Of a stretch of 64,000 bases of DNA, positions 22,063-33,960 are shown in pieces. The notes beneath the pieces were generated by a model that did no database searches, was not told the DNA's origin, and saw only the letters and a program-made list of their open reading frames with translations. Source of the stretch: Petrosia ficiformis (taxonomy: Eukaryota > Porifera > Demospongiae > Haplosclerida > Petrosiidae). Within the stretch, counting starts at the first letter, position 1. Every line of letters starts with the position of its first letter. The position numbers and the translations under genes are program-made. Where the stretch lies: contig OX345638.1 of assembly GCA_947044365.1 (NCBI GenBank), positions 4,325,201-4,389,200 on the forward strand. Direction: 5' to 3'.

Positions 22063-25000
22063 ATGATTGATATCTGTCAATGGAGATCAAGTATAGGATC
22101 ATGGTATTATCATCAGATATCATATCGTACTCACGGTGCTAAAAAGTCTTCCACCAGTGATGTAACCACTGATAACAGCAGGATAAATGGAGTCACTAGA
22201 ATCAGGTGGATTAGAGGTCTAACCTTCTCTCTAGTCTGTGGACTACTTCTTCTCCTCATTTTATCAGGAGATATTGAACTCAACCCTGGTCCTATAACAG
22301 GTAACACAAAACATCATATAAATGATATAGTCTTGATGTACACTATATTATACAGGTAACCAGAGATCAAAGGAACTATTAAGGACTCATTTTGATAAAC
22401 TAGTTAATGCCATTACTCCAACTCTTTACAGTGTAACTAATGCATTGTACACAAATAAACTGATACCACTTGAAACAAGAAATAACATACATGGAATAAC
22501 AGGAGAAGATGACTATAGGAAAGCTAGTAAACTGGTAATGGCATTAGAGAGACAACTACAAACACATTCTGATCCAGACCAGTGTCTACATGATATTTGT
22601 CATGTATTAAGAAATCAACAACATCAGACACTAACAGATATTGCTACCTCCATATTAAAACAGTTAGGTCAGTCTTCTCTACATAAACAACATTCATTAC
22701 TATTATTATCTTTCATACCTACAGGTCATTCTATCACTGATGAAGATACATCCATTAGGTCCATTGGATCCTGATGTACAACAATATTGTGACATTATGA
22801 GAGATAAATATAAACACCAACCTATTGTTCCTATAGACTGGCCACCACGAGTTGGACAAGACTTCTTTGGAAGATTAGCACTATTAGAATCACAAGACAG
22901 ACATGCTGATCCTGAAACAATACAGCAGACAGCTTGGTGTATGTTAAGAGGAAATATTGATGAAATACCACACTTCACTAATAATAAAATTATGCTGATA
23001 GATATTGAGGATGTCCTTAAACCAAATGTGAGTGGTCAGTCTCTTACTGTAGTCATTGATGGTCCTCCTGGTATCGGTAAAACAACTCTCTGTCGTAAAC
23101 TGTTAAATATGTGGGCTAATGGACAAATCAAACATCAACAATATGATTTGGTAATTTACTGTTCTCTGAGATATGATGAGATAGCTCAAGCTAGTACACT
23201 ACGAGACCTGTTAATGTTCATTTATAAATATCGTGAAGTGAACATAGTAACAGAATGGTTTGACAGGAGACATGGTGAAGGACTATTGATAATCTTTGAT
23301 GGTTGGGATGAGTTAAGCGTTGACCTCAGAAGACATTCACTAGCATCTAGAATCATTCGTAAAGGGCAATTAGACAAATGTTCAGTAATTGTTACCTCTC
23401 GTAGCTATGCCTCCTCTTCACTGCTTGACTTAGACACTATCAATAGACATGTTGAGGTGATGGGATTTACAGTACAACAAATTAAGAATGTAGTCCATGG
23501 AACACTTCAAATGGAACCTCATCTAGCAGAGAAACTCGTCCAAGATCTTGAAGTACGAGGTGATGTCCAGTCATTGTGTTATATACCACTAGTCTGTTCC
23601 ATAGTCATCTTAGTTTATCGTAAGGAAAATGGAAAGTTACCAACAACACTCACACAATTGTATGAGAACTTTATCCTACAAACTATCAGAAGATATGTGA
23701 AAAAGACTCAATTTACTGAACCTGACCAAATAAACAGCCTTCATCGTTTACCATCACCAGTCATATCTACACCTTTGTGTAAGTTTGCTTACCTCAGTTT
23801 GAAAGAAAACACTCCAAGAATGACATTTTCTTTGTTTCAAGTCCAGCAGTCTCTGAATGAGTCAGTTGTCAAGGCAGACTATCTAGGACTAATGACAATA
23901 TTTACTGTGTATGGAGAGAAAAGTTATCAATTCCTTCACTTGAGTATCCAGGAATTTCTAGCAGCATGGTGGATAGCTACATGTATGTATGAGAAGACAG
24001 AGAAAGTGTTTAACGATCACTTTAATGATGATCACTTTCGAATGTGTCTGAGGTTTGTATCAGGTCTAACACACCTTGAACATGAGGATTACAAACAGTA
24101 TTTCAACAAAGAAATTGACTTACAATGTAAGAGGATACCACAATTTGGATTTGATGCTTGTTATCATTCCAGGTTTCAACAACATCCAGAAATTCAATTG
24201 CAATTGCAATCATTTTGGGATAGTAATCACTGCTCTTCAGACTACTTCGATAAACTTGACATTCTCCTACTTCAACTCCTGTATGAATCACAGAACACAA
24301 CATTATGTCAAGTATTAGCACAATCCATGAAGAACCACTCACTGTGTCTTCATGATGTAAGATTATCACTGTTTGACATATTGTGTCTCAGTTATTTCCT
24401 CAACAATTCTAACACATCATGGAATCACTTGGACCTATCAGATCTAAATGACCAGGAAGTACAAATCCTTACTAATACACTAACAAACAACTCACAACAG
24501 AACCAGTGTAAGATACTACAGGTAATGTTGTATAGAACAACTGATGATTCAGTGTACAAATTATTGAAACTATCATTCTTACACAATATTCAGGAGTGCT
24601 ATTGTACATTATATGTTATGCCAGTTGATCTATATCTTGTGATATTATAATTACTCAACCTTCCTCTAATAAAAGTACTGCACTTGTTAACAGAACATGT
24701 GCAATTAAAAGATGATAGTACAAACTCCATATTACATACAGACAAGTATTCTGAACTAGAGACATGTATAGCAATGAATTCTACACTTTTAGAAATGAAG
24801 CTTCAGTGTAGATACAATGACAATCCTATTATCACTCAAAAAACTATCACTAGTTTAATTAATGGAGTAACAAGAAATAAAACAATAACATCATTCTCAC
24901 TTGAAGTTGATGATACTAGTTCTCCTCTGTCTTGTGGAACAATTGAACACTTACTAAAAGAAAACCACACACTACAAGCTCTGAAACTGCATATACATGT

Positions 25001-25895
25001 ACATAATCATGTCCAACCATCATCACTAGAGGTGAACACACCACTCACTACTCTGGATATTGGACCACAGTGGTGTCATAAACTATCAACATCACTCCTT
25101 CCTCATATCAAAGGACTACACTGTATTAAACTATACCATCCATATGAACCACATCTTTTATTTCACTCTCATCCTAGTCTACAACAACTTGACTTACCAC
25201 TATACACATCTGAGAGTGTTATCGAACTCTTTACTATTCTACAGAGTAATACTACACTTAAATCTCTAAGAGTGATGATAAATGAAGACATTACGGAGAG
25301 TATGTGTACTAGTCTACAAAATATGTTAAAACTAAACCAAACAATAGAATATCTGGAGATTGAAGCTCATATTTTTATGAATACTAATTCTAGTAAATAC
25401 CTCTCCTTCCTGACAACTGGTCTCTCACACAACACTAGTCTACAAGAGCTGAGTGTATTCATTCCAGTATCAGATACTAACAATGAACAGATAAGAACTT
25501 TCTTTAATGTCATCTCACAGAAGAACCACCTCACTGAACTCAAACTGAGCTTCAGAAAAGATCCAAGTTTCAATGATCTCATGAAACAAAAATCATTGTT
25601 TTATGAACAGGTACTACCTCTTGTTACTAACATGTTAAAGTTACACACAACCATCAGATTACTCCAGATCTCTCACGAGTATGAGCTTGATAGTACCACA
25701 TCTCCACCTATAAAATGGATAGAACAAACACAACAATTTCTCCAGGCTTTCTTCCTCCATCCCTCACTTGAGTGCATTAAGCTATCGTTTTCAATACTCC
25801 TAGAGGATACTTATAAAGCACAGGAAAAGAGTTTGATTGAACAACACAAAAAACTACATCCACTAAAACCACTACCAATAATAAAGTTTCTTTAA
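22063..25895 (+). CDS. NACHT-LRR receptor (NLR) with N-terminal 2A peptide
   Basis: Exon 1 is 22063-22300 (in-frame stop at 22006, so ATG 22063 is the first start). It encodes a hydrophobic run LTFSLVCGLLLLLIL and then GDIELNPGP, a 2A peptide. Exon 2 (22356-22667, phase 1 in and out) encodes a helical ~100-aa domain (FDKLVNAITPTLYSVTNALY, later DIATSILKQLG) resembling a CARD/death fold. The NACHT exon gives Walker A GPPGIGKTT, Walker B LLIIFDGWDEL and sensor VTSR about 75 residues downstream of the lysine, then winged-helix-like sequence (FLHLSIQEFLAAWW). From 24684 LRR-type repeats continue (NTTLKSLRVMINED, HNTSLQELSVFI, HPSLECIKLSF) to TAA at 25895. A TAA at 24648-24650 is in the same frame and separates NACHT from LRR. 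The acceptor before NACHT is ambiguous (22724 or 22758). Known role of the family: cytosolic innate sensing. The 2A could split off or alternatively target the receptor. Confidence 0.92.
22267..22293 (+). promoter_or_regulatory. 2A ribosome-skipping motif GDIELNPGP
   Basis: The consensus D-x-E-x-N-P-G-P is complete at residues 70-77 counted from ATG 22063. In characterised 2A peptides the glycyl-prolyl bond (residues 76/77 here) is not formed, giving two products from one frame. The preceding Leu-rich helix is typical of 2A contexts and could act as a signal sequence when skipping fails, as described for sea urchin NLR 2As. Confidence 0.9.
22668..22758 (+). other. Competing splice acceptors before the NACHT exon
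   Basis: The donor is at 22668 (G|GTCAG). The strong acceptor TTTCATACCTACAG ends at 22724 (57-nt intron) but leads in frame to TGA at 22772-22774. A second AG at 22757-22758 (CATCCATTAG) gives a 91-nt intron and joins exon 2 in frame to PLDPDVQQYCDIM... of the NACHT exon. Intron retention also ends at the same TGA, because 57 is a multiple of three. Confidence 0.6.
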
Positions 25896-26417
25896 CTATG
25901 TATAGTTATCATGATTTTACAGATATTGTTACTTTATATAATTGTCAACTCAAAAACAAACAGTATCAACTCCTAAAACACACAATACTGTAAAATATTA
26001 GTTTAATCATTGACAGAACAGGAGACTATCTTCATTTAATTTTGAAAACTAGCTCAAAAAGAATCATCTCTAAAAATTATAAACAGGTTGTATGAGAGTA
26101 GGACCATGGGGACAAAGTGGACATGTTCAAAAATGAACCCACATGCATAATTACAATACATATTTTGTTTGTCTTTAATTAACATACTACAACTTCACAT
26201 CTTTCGTGTGAGTGCTAAACTGAATATTTCAAAACAGACACATTGTTTTTTCTGGCACGTGTGTAGCACTTATCCAGTTAAAACATATATGCTTTAATAT
26301 CTTACCTTGTAGGCTGCTATGACCAGTAGAGCAGCTAACACCATCCACAGAGATATACATCTGATCCTCTACTGTACATTGGAACTACAACTGGAAACAG
26401 GATGATGAATATCTTCA
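25896..26417. other. NLR downstream region, no gene seen
   Basis: An AATAAA lies at 25880-25885, inside the last codons of the NLR, and could serve as poly(A) signal. The rest is AT-rich without open frames or clear repeats until a motif (TTAATATCTTACCTTGTAGG) near 26297 that recurs at 27300 and 27573. Confidence 0.5.
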
Positions 26418-27650
26418 CTTGCAGGCAGGGTTGGGGCCGATTACTATTATAATCGTAATCGATTGTAATCGACTAGACTTTTTACCATATCATAATCATA
26501 ATCACATCACTTGAAATTGGTGTATTCATAATCATAATCACATTAAACCAGTACTGTAATCATTGCAACGATAAAATGTAATCATACAAACGCAGGTAGT
26601 TGTACTTAATGTTACAAAGCACAGGTGTAAATAGATGTAAATGTATAATGCAGCTGTCATGTCAGTGAAAGTCACACGTTACATGTGTATGTAAAAATGG
26701 CCACTAAATCACCAGCTCTAGACCACCAAACACACTTCACTTGTGATAATGAATGCAGTGGTATAGTATAATCATAGTGTAATCATGCTACAGTAATCAT
26801 AATCACAAGTTTTGGTATGTAATTGTATTCATAGTTATTCAGAAACTTTTCTGGGTAATGATAATCATAATCACACTTGCGTAATCAGCCCCAACCCTGC
26901 TTGCAGGTACACTTGCTGTAAAAAAGTAAAGTTTTATACATGCTATCAGATATTACTAAGATAGAATTAGACATATGAGGTGAGTTATCCATTACAAAAT
27001 TTATGTGGGGCAATTCTGGAAGCATTACAGGCAGTCCCAAGGATAAACAACTTTGTGATTTTACTGCCTGCTATAATAACAGACTAGTAACCATTGTTAG
27101 TCATTGCTGTAATAAATAGTTTGTAAGTCCAACTTAGACCAACCTGTGGTGTAGTAATTCCCTAGTTGAGTATGTCACCATTCCTAAAGCTCAGGATATA
27201 AATTAGCATTTGTCATTATTTGTGAGTATTTAACTAAATGTATTTTCAACAGTTTTCTTTTTCAGGCACATGTGGTGTAGCAAGAGATATACACACTTTA
27301 ATATCTTACTTTGTAAGCTACTATTACCAGTAGAGTAGCCAGTACTGTCCATTGAGAACACTTCTGAGCCTCAATTCCATACAGGTAGAGCAGTCAACAC
27401 TTTTCATTATGATCAACTTCTGAGGCTCTATTCAAATGGTAGCCAAAACTGCAAACAGGACTCAGTGAGGTATATTGCTATAAAAAAGAAAATGAAATTT
27501 TATACATGCAATTCTGTTTTATTAAGACAGAATTAGCACAGACACAATAGAGCTACTCTATACATACATGCCTTAATATCTCACCTTGTATGCTGATATG
27601 ACCAGTCAGTAGAACGATTAAATACTATCCACCAAGAACAGCTGGACACA
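26297..27650. repeat. Diverged triplicated segment
   Basis: Three segments share (C)TTAATATCT(T/C)ACCTTGTA, a (T/C)GACCAGT(A)GAGCAG-like block, CCATCCAC(A/C)(A/G)AGA and, for two of them, GCTGTAAAAAAGTAAAG or TATAAAAAAGAAAATG followed by TTTTATACATGC. They lie at about 26297, 27298 and 27571. The first spacer holds the hAT MITE at 26426. Purpose unknown; no coding sequence seen. Confidence 0.5.
26426..26899. mobile_element. hAT-type MITE (474 bp) with exact 8-bp TSD
   Basis: The ends are CAGGGTTGGGGCCGATTAC and GTAATCAGCCCCAACCCTG. The flank CTTGCAGG is repeated at 26418-26425 and 26900-26907. The interior is rich in ATAATCATAATCA on both sides, i.e. subterminal repeats, and carries no transposase. 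Confidence 0.92.
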
Positions 27651-27837
27651 ATAGAACTGCACGTACATCACTTTCAAGCTAGTCTGTCTTATAATAAGTA
27701 TGCGCACTTGCTTTTTTTTTTTTTGTTTTGGCGGGATAGATAGCGGAGCATGCGTATATCACCACGCGGTTATCTAGAGCAGTAATAATTGCAATTAATT
27801 ATTATTAATTATAATATTAATTTTAATTAATCAAAAA

Positions 27838-30060
27838 ATGGTAAGGGACTTAGTAGTGTATTTCATTATTCAATACTATGTAATTATAAACACAGGCAGA
27901 AAAGAAAAAACTGAATCATTTTCTCTCTGAACTATTGAAAGTTGGGTGTGTAAAGGTACGTATGTATGCTACATATGTACATACATATTATAATGTACAT
28001 GTGACATAGTCTTGGTACTCGCCCCCTCTGGTAGGGTAACTGTAGTTGCTCTTTGAGAAAGATCGGAGTTTGATAGTGCCTAGAAATGTAAATTTATGGT
28101 TTCAGTGAAAAGCTACAGAATTCAGCTTTCTTCAGCCTCTTGTAACTATAAAAGTAAAATGAATTCTCAGAAAACAGCTTTATTTGTTTTCTCAAAATGC
28201 ATTGTACTCAACCTTAATTTCAGGGTTTTAGATATTTTGCAACTCATTTACGAGGAAGAGAAGAAATGATTTGTAGTATAATAAACGAACCAACCATACC
28301 AATTCTATTATCAGCCAGTAATTCACCAGCCAGTTCATTTGGAAGATATGGACAAGAACCTTTACCAAAAGATTCGTATGTCTATAAATACACTTAAGCT
28401 TATGACTAGATTAGTGTTGTTTTAGTTTGAAAAAAATGACGTATGTCTGTTATAGCTGATTGACTTAAATATTAGGCTTACTAAAAGACTTTTAGTTTAG
28501 TTACAATGTAACTAAAGTCTGTTCTCATTCACGATGTCCTCAAAATTATGATGTAATGACTTTATATGTAATATAATGTATAGCTTAATGTCATAAGGTT
28601 AATACATGATTATACTGTAACTCAATAATGAAGCTGTGCATTGAAATTTGACATAACAAAAAAGAACGGGAAGGAAATGGTGCAGGTGAAAAGACTTTTA
28701 GTCATTCTGAGATTTTTTGATTCTAGTTTAATTTAGTTAACTAAATGTCATAATGTCTTACTAAAAGGGGTTTTAGTTATAGTTATAGTTAACTAAAACA
28801 ACACTATGCTTTAACTAATAGAATGTGATTCAAAAGGGGATCCCATAAAGTTACAGGGATCACCCTGACTGTGGCACTATGGTATATGTACGTATGGAGT
28901 ACTTCATTCTGTGTAGTATCAGAATCTTCACTTGACAATATATAATTATTATTATAATATAATCACTTGCTATGGTTATGGTTGCCTAGTTAGTATAAAA
29001 TCTAGTGTAGTGATGGATAAAGTTATGGAATTCCTTTTTTACATATTAGAACATCACTCATGATGAGTCGGAATCAACAACGAAGGTATATACATGTATG
29101 TCACATGACTGTTACATGATACTCATAAGATGATTAATTTTAGACTCAGTGGATATGGATTTATTAATGTTGGACTTGCTCCAGCTAGTCCTAGTGAAAC
29201 TGAACAGGATGTTGTAAGATGGATGGCTGGATGGATGGATGGATGAATGGATGAATGAATGGATGAATGGATGCATGTATGTATGTATATATGTATGTAC
29301 ATGTATGTATGTATGTATGTATATATGTATATGATGATGTGATATCCATTGATATGGAAGAAGGAGTAGCCTCAACTGTAATAGAGATTCATGTATTTGA
29401 TTAGTAATGATAATGAAGTATTGAGTGTTGCACAGAAGATTACTGCTCATATAGAAACCAGTGCAAGACAATGCCAGGTAACAACTGTACGTATGTATGT
29501 TGATCATTATGTGTTCATCATCCATGAAATCAATATGTATTACCCCAGATGTATGCATGTGTGTTTACATGTATACAGGTTGTATGTGTATGTATGTGCT
29601 ACAGTGCACGTATGGGTGCATGTGTGTATGTGTTTGTGCTATAGTTAGGGTGTGTGTATGTGTGTAAACAAGTACAAGTACACATGTACATGTAGATCTG
29701 TGATAAGTTATTTGTATTAAAATAGTATTATCAAAACAATGTACATGTAATCAGTTTACTATTCACTTTATTATGATATACACATATACATGTGTACATT
29801 GTAGCATGTAATTCATATATAGTGTACTCAAACATTACATGTACATATGTACCTCTACATGTACATGTACATATATACATGTGATATTTGTTCCTTTTTA
29901 CATCCATTAGTCATTGTGTAAGATGTTTTCTCAGTCTATGGCAACAAGGTGTCATCTTAACATTTAATAGTGGAGTGGCTGAACCATATCCTTGTCATTT
30001 TACACGTCCTGAAACAGTTTGTAGATCAAATTCAGCTTCTCATAGTGCCAGACCTAGAAG
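27838..30060 (+). pseudogene. Gene X, copy C: intact 5' exons, divergent 3' exons
   Basis: The exons are 27838-27840 (ATG), 27896-27955 (AEKKKLNHFLSELLKVGCVK), 28224-28375, 29050-29085 and 29144-29213; all phases match copies B and D. Beyond exon 5 the sequence differs from the other copies: candidate exons 29385-29477 (NDNEVLSVAQKITAHIETSA) and about 29911-30060 (HCVRCFLSLWQQGVILTF ... SASHSARPR, then GTACC). The first candidate is in phase with exon 5; the second is not, so a linking exon is missing or the copy is broken. It is the only copy with exons 1-5 undamaged. It may represent a fuller parental gene or a second fusion. No family is recognised. Confidence 0.5.
28419..28806. mobile_element. 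MITE of the TAGTGTTG family in intron 3 of X(C)
   Basis: It begins TAGTGTTGTTTTAGTTTG and ends TTAACTAAAACAACACTA, as in copies B and D. It is longer because it contains a block (28520-28690, TCATTCACGATGTCCTCAAA) that copy D repeats elsewhere (59850-60110). Confidence 0.65.
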
Positions 30061-30309
30061 GTACCTTGTAATGCACAATGTCTTCTCCTTTTTCTCCACC
30101 CATTCGTCTTCTTGACTTCCTTTTCCTCCTTTTGATATTTGTTCCTTCTAACTTCCTCTTCTTCCTTATCTGTTCCTCGTCTCCCTTAACTCTTCCTTCT
30201 CCACCTTTCTTCCATTTCCTTCACCTACATGTATTTTCATTCTCTTCCCATTCTTCTTCCCCTTCCTCCTCTTTTTCCTCTCTTCCCATTCTTCTTTTCC
30301 CCTTTGTAT

Positions 30310-30975
30310 GATCCTCAGTACTAGTAGAGTCATACATATATATGTACATACATGTATGTGTATGTTGCTAAGTATAAGTATGGTCATATGTGCACTACAT
30401 GTATGACCCAGTTGAGTCATATATACATGTATATGTACATATACATGTACACATATGTTGCTAAGTATATCTATAGTCATATGTGCACTACCCTCAGTAC
30501 TAGTACAGTCATATGTACATATACATGTACACATATGTGGTCATACATGTACATGTATTTGCAATACATGTATGACCCTCAATACTAGTAGAGTCATACA
30601 TATATATGTACATATGCATATACGCATATGTTGCTAAGTATAAGTATGGTCATACATGTACATTTGTGTGCACTACATGTATGACTCAGTACTTGCAAAG
30701 TCATACATATATATGTACATATACATGTACGCTTATGTTGCTAAGTATAAGTATGGTCATACATGTACATGTATGTGTAATACATGTATGACTCTCAGTA
30801 CTAGTAGAGTCATACATATATACATGTATGTACATATACATGTACACATATGTTGGTAAGTATACATGTAGGTATCGTCATATGTGCACTACATGTATGA
30901 CCCTCAGTACTAGTAGAGTCATACATATATATGTACATATACATGTAAACATATGTTGGTAAGTATAATTATGGT
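30310..30975. repeat. ~108-bp degenerate tandem repeat, about six units
   Basis: Each unit carries GTTGCTAAGTATAAGTATGG, TCATA(C/T)(A/G)TG, CACTACATGTATGACCC and CAGTACTAGTAGAGTCATAC. The preceding 30065-30308 segment is a C/T-rich tract (TCCTTTTCCTCC-like) giving a spurious Ser/Phe/Pro-rich frame. Confidence 0.85.
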
Positions 30976-31242
30976 CATACCCGAGTGTAAATAAAAACAG
31001 GATCCCGCGAGTTCTATGCAATTTACCGTATATGATGTATACTGAATATACTAGACACGAAAGAAAAAAGAAAACTTTGCAGATGATGAAGGCAGTGGTA
31101 GCTTTTCTGATATAGTTGATGCAACCAGTTGCTTGCGGTTGATTGGAAAGTAGTACATCTCTTATACTGGAGGTACATAGTTACTCTATTTACATAGTGT
31201 CAATCTGTCCAAAATAACAGTGTATTATTGCATTGTGAATTT

Positions 31243-31324
31243 GGGATACACCATGCTGATGAGACCCAATAGGTCGAAACAATCTGATCAGTGTATGTAT
31301 ATTCTGATTGTCCATGGTTTGCCC
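31243..31324 (+). ncRNA. Type-I hammerhead ribozyme, copy 1
   Basis: The catalytic core is complete: CTGATGA (31256), stem II GACC-CAATA-GGTC, GAAA, stem III CAATCTGA pairing with TTCTGATTG through a ~14-nt loop, and cleavage site TC (31311-31312, cut after C). Stem I: ACCATG (31250-31255) pairs with CATGGT (31313-31318), followed by GGG/CCC after an internal loop. The compensated change against copies 2 and 3 (ACTGTG/CACAGT) supports a folded, self-cleaving RNA. Hammerheads of this type are known from retrozymes and Penelope-like elements. Confidence 0.85.
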
Positions 31325-31500
31325 TGAAAATGTCACATGTACACAAAATCAGTATCTACAAATAATTCCAACATGAGTCAAGCACTTTAAATGTGCTTTG
31401 AAAGCACTTTAAGCACATTTTTTTTGAAATGCTTGGAGGATGCTATGAAGCAATATTTAGCCACAAGCACTAAACTGTGGTAATCAGTATGTGTAAATTG

Positions 31501-31986
31501 TAGTGATGGGCGATACCGATACCAAAGTACTCGATACTTCGATACTTGGATCCAGAAGTACTCGGTATCGATTCTGGAATGGTATCGAATGTTCACGATA
31601 CCGATAGTCACACCCACTTAACTGTAATAATAGTTAATAACTATATTAACAAGTTAACGTTTTATTTAATAATTTTTATTATTCATAATTAAAATTTTCT
31701 TTTAATTAAAAAAAACAAACTGTCAGGTGCGAATTAATTCTAGTACTTGTTCTTTCAATTAATCTAGCATTGTTTTATTATCAATCACTGACAATCAGTC
31801 TTCCAGGTGACGCAGGCTGTTGATAATTTTGTCTCAGCCATAAGGCATTGTGACTAATCACGTGACAACAATTATGCAGATACGTTGTAACTTAGTATCG
31901 GTATCGGTACTCGATACCATCGATACCAAATTCAAAAGTACTCGGTATCGTATCGAAATCGATACTTCTGGTATCGCCCATCACTA
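31501..31986. mobile_element. hAT-type MITE (486 bp) with exact 8-bp TSD
   Basis: The ends are TAGTGATGGGCGATACCGAT and GGTATCGCCCATCACTA; the flank GTAAATTG is repeated at 31493-31500 and 31987-31994. Subterminal GGTATCGATAC-type repeats lie on both sides (31550-31605 and 31895-31975). No coding capacity. Confidence 0.92.
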
Positions 31987-32029
31987 GTAAATTGTACAAA
32001 AGACTAGTTCTATTCACACTAATTCAGCT

Positions 32030-32480
32030 GCTATTTCAAAATAATTCTGCTATTTTCACATGTGGAAATAATTCTTTTGACAGCTGCTATTTTCACATGT
32101 GGCCTATTGACAGCTGCTATTTTCACACTTTGAGACTGGCAGACTGCTCTTTTCACTTTTAGGCTAGCTAAGATGGATGAGAAAAAGCTACATGTAGTTA
32201 TGTACATGTGTGTATACATGTACACATACATGTACACATATATGTAGTTTTTACTTAAAGTAATTACATGTAAATGTGTGTATACATGTACACAAATTAT
32301 GTACGTGTGTATATACATGTACACATACATGTATTTTTACTTAATGTAATTATATGTAAATGTGTATATGCATGTACACATTTATGTAGTTTATGTACAC
32401 ATGCATGTAGTTTTTACATGTGTACATTATACTACACATATGTGTACATGTATATACACACATACATGTAATTACTGTAA
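32030..32480. repeat. Short tandem repeats: CAGCTGCTATTTTCACA and ACATGTACACATACATGTAG types
   Basis: First come four copies of a ~30-bp unit with GACAGCTGCTATTTTCACAT (32028-32160). From 32190 follows a ~65-bp unit with TAGTTTTTACTTAAAGTAAT and ATGTGTGTATACATGTACAC. The following 32480-34200 stretch shows no gene, only AT-rich sequence with isolated weak motifs. Confidence 0.75.
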
Positions 32481-33779
32481 GTAAAAACTACATGTATGAG
32501 GGAAGCCATGTACTGTATGTGGGAAACTCAGCTAAAAGCAACTGGTGGAGTTTACATTATAGTTGTTACATACACCTGTTACATATTGCAATATCAAGCC
32601 CAAGGCAAAGCTGAGAAGCTACTCTCAATGTGTGAAGGGCTGATATTGTGATACACATCATGAAACTATGCTACATCTATACCAAAGATGTACATCAATG
32701 TTATTTTATAACCTCAACAAATAATCTTATGGTTGGTGTATGTGTGGTGTATGTTTAAGTTAATTTTGGAAGATGCAAATAAAACATAGTTGTATCTCAG
32801 CGCCTTTTCGTCTCTTTTTCTATTTGACAGCTCTTCGCTTTTCTGCAACTTCTCTTCCTTTGCAACCTGACTGATCATGATCAGACTAATGCAATCTGTT
32901 ATGAATATTGGTATAGGTTGGTTTCATATCCACCTGACTGTTGAGTCATATATCATGCACATATAACACCTGCTGGTAATTTTGATATACATTTACATGT
33001 ATATCTATGTAGGAGGACTGGAGGTGGATCTGCGGGCCTTAATTCTCACTTGTGTAATATCTAATCTAAGGTGCACAAGGTTTGGTGACAAATAATAATA
33101 TGTGTAGGTTTATATGCATGATTTCCTCAAGCTCACTATATTCATTGGTTCATTTTACTCTTTATGTACATTAATATTCAAATAAAAGATCTTTGGAAGA
33201 TTTTAAATTATTTGTTCCCTTTTCAGAGTCTATTTGTACCTTGCATGATCCCAACTCTAACTGCTTGGTTACTATGGTAACCCACAGACAACTGAACTGA
33301 TTTCTGTAATAAATAGTTGATAAAGTCACTTAGCACATACTCGTAAACAATTGAATTGGCTACCAATACAACAATATGAACAATATGAATAGCATAAACA
33401 GACTTAACAGAACAATATGGAGACAGTATTATAACAATTCACTCAGTCTCAGAGGCTACAACAATATGATAATGTGATTGTTACACAGAGCTAATACTAC
33501 AATATAGTCAAATGGGTAGGCGGAGGTGCATCATCCTCATGAGTGAGGTATGCCTTTTCGTTTTATGGCTATAATTCTAGAAATACCCTGATCCCACTAA
33601 TAAACAAAGGGGGAGGAGTCAACGTAATATTATGACCTTCCACTTACAAATTACATGTACAACTTATTAGGCACTTGTTTGCATGTTAAGATCAACCTGT
33701 AGTTATGTAGTTCTGTCTTATTATTAATGATTACTGATGCATATGATTAGCATAGAATTTTCTAAAATTCACTAGTGTG

Positions 33780-33960
33780 TATAGTCAGTGGTGTGGAAAC
33801 AGCCAGTCATACAGGACATTGTCCGATAAATCTAGTGAATGTTGGATAAATGTCCGGCTGGACTGTAAACAAAGTATATGGGGAGCAGGACAAGAGTGGT
33901 AAAAATAGGCCAAAATAGGCCAAAATGTCCGGTAGTCAGCTCAATGTTTCCACATCTCTG
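33780..33960. repeat. Dispersed repeat also at 5425-5590 and 58440-58615
   Basis: These share GTGTGGAAACA, GGACATT(G/T)TCCGATAAATCTAG and TGAATGT(C/T)(T/C)GG motifs (for example CACTAGATTTATTGGACAATGCC at 5536). It is inverted here relative to the other copies. No terminal repeats were identified. Confidence 0.5.

Noticed and set aside
30078..30311. Ser/Phe/Pro-rich 77-codon frame
   Set aside because: Low-complexity C/T tract; no splice or conservation support.
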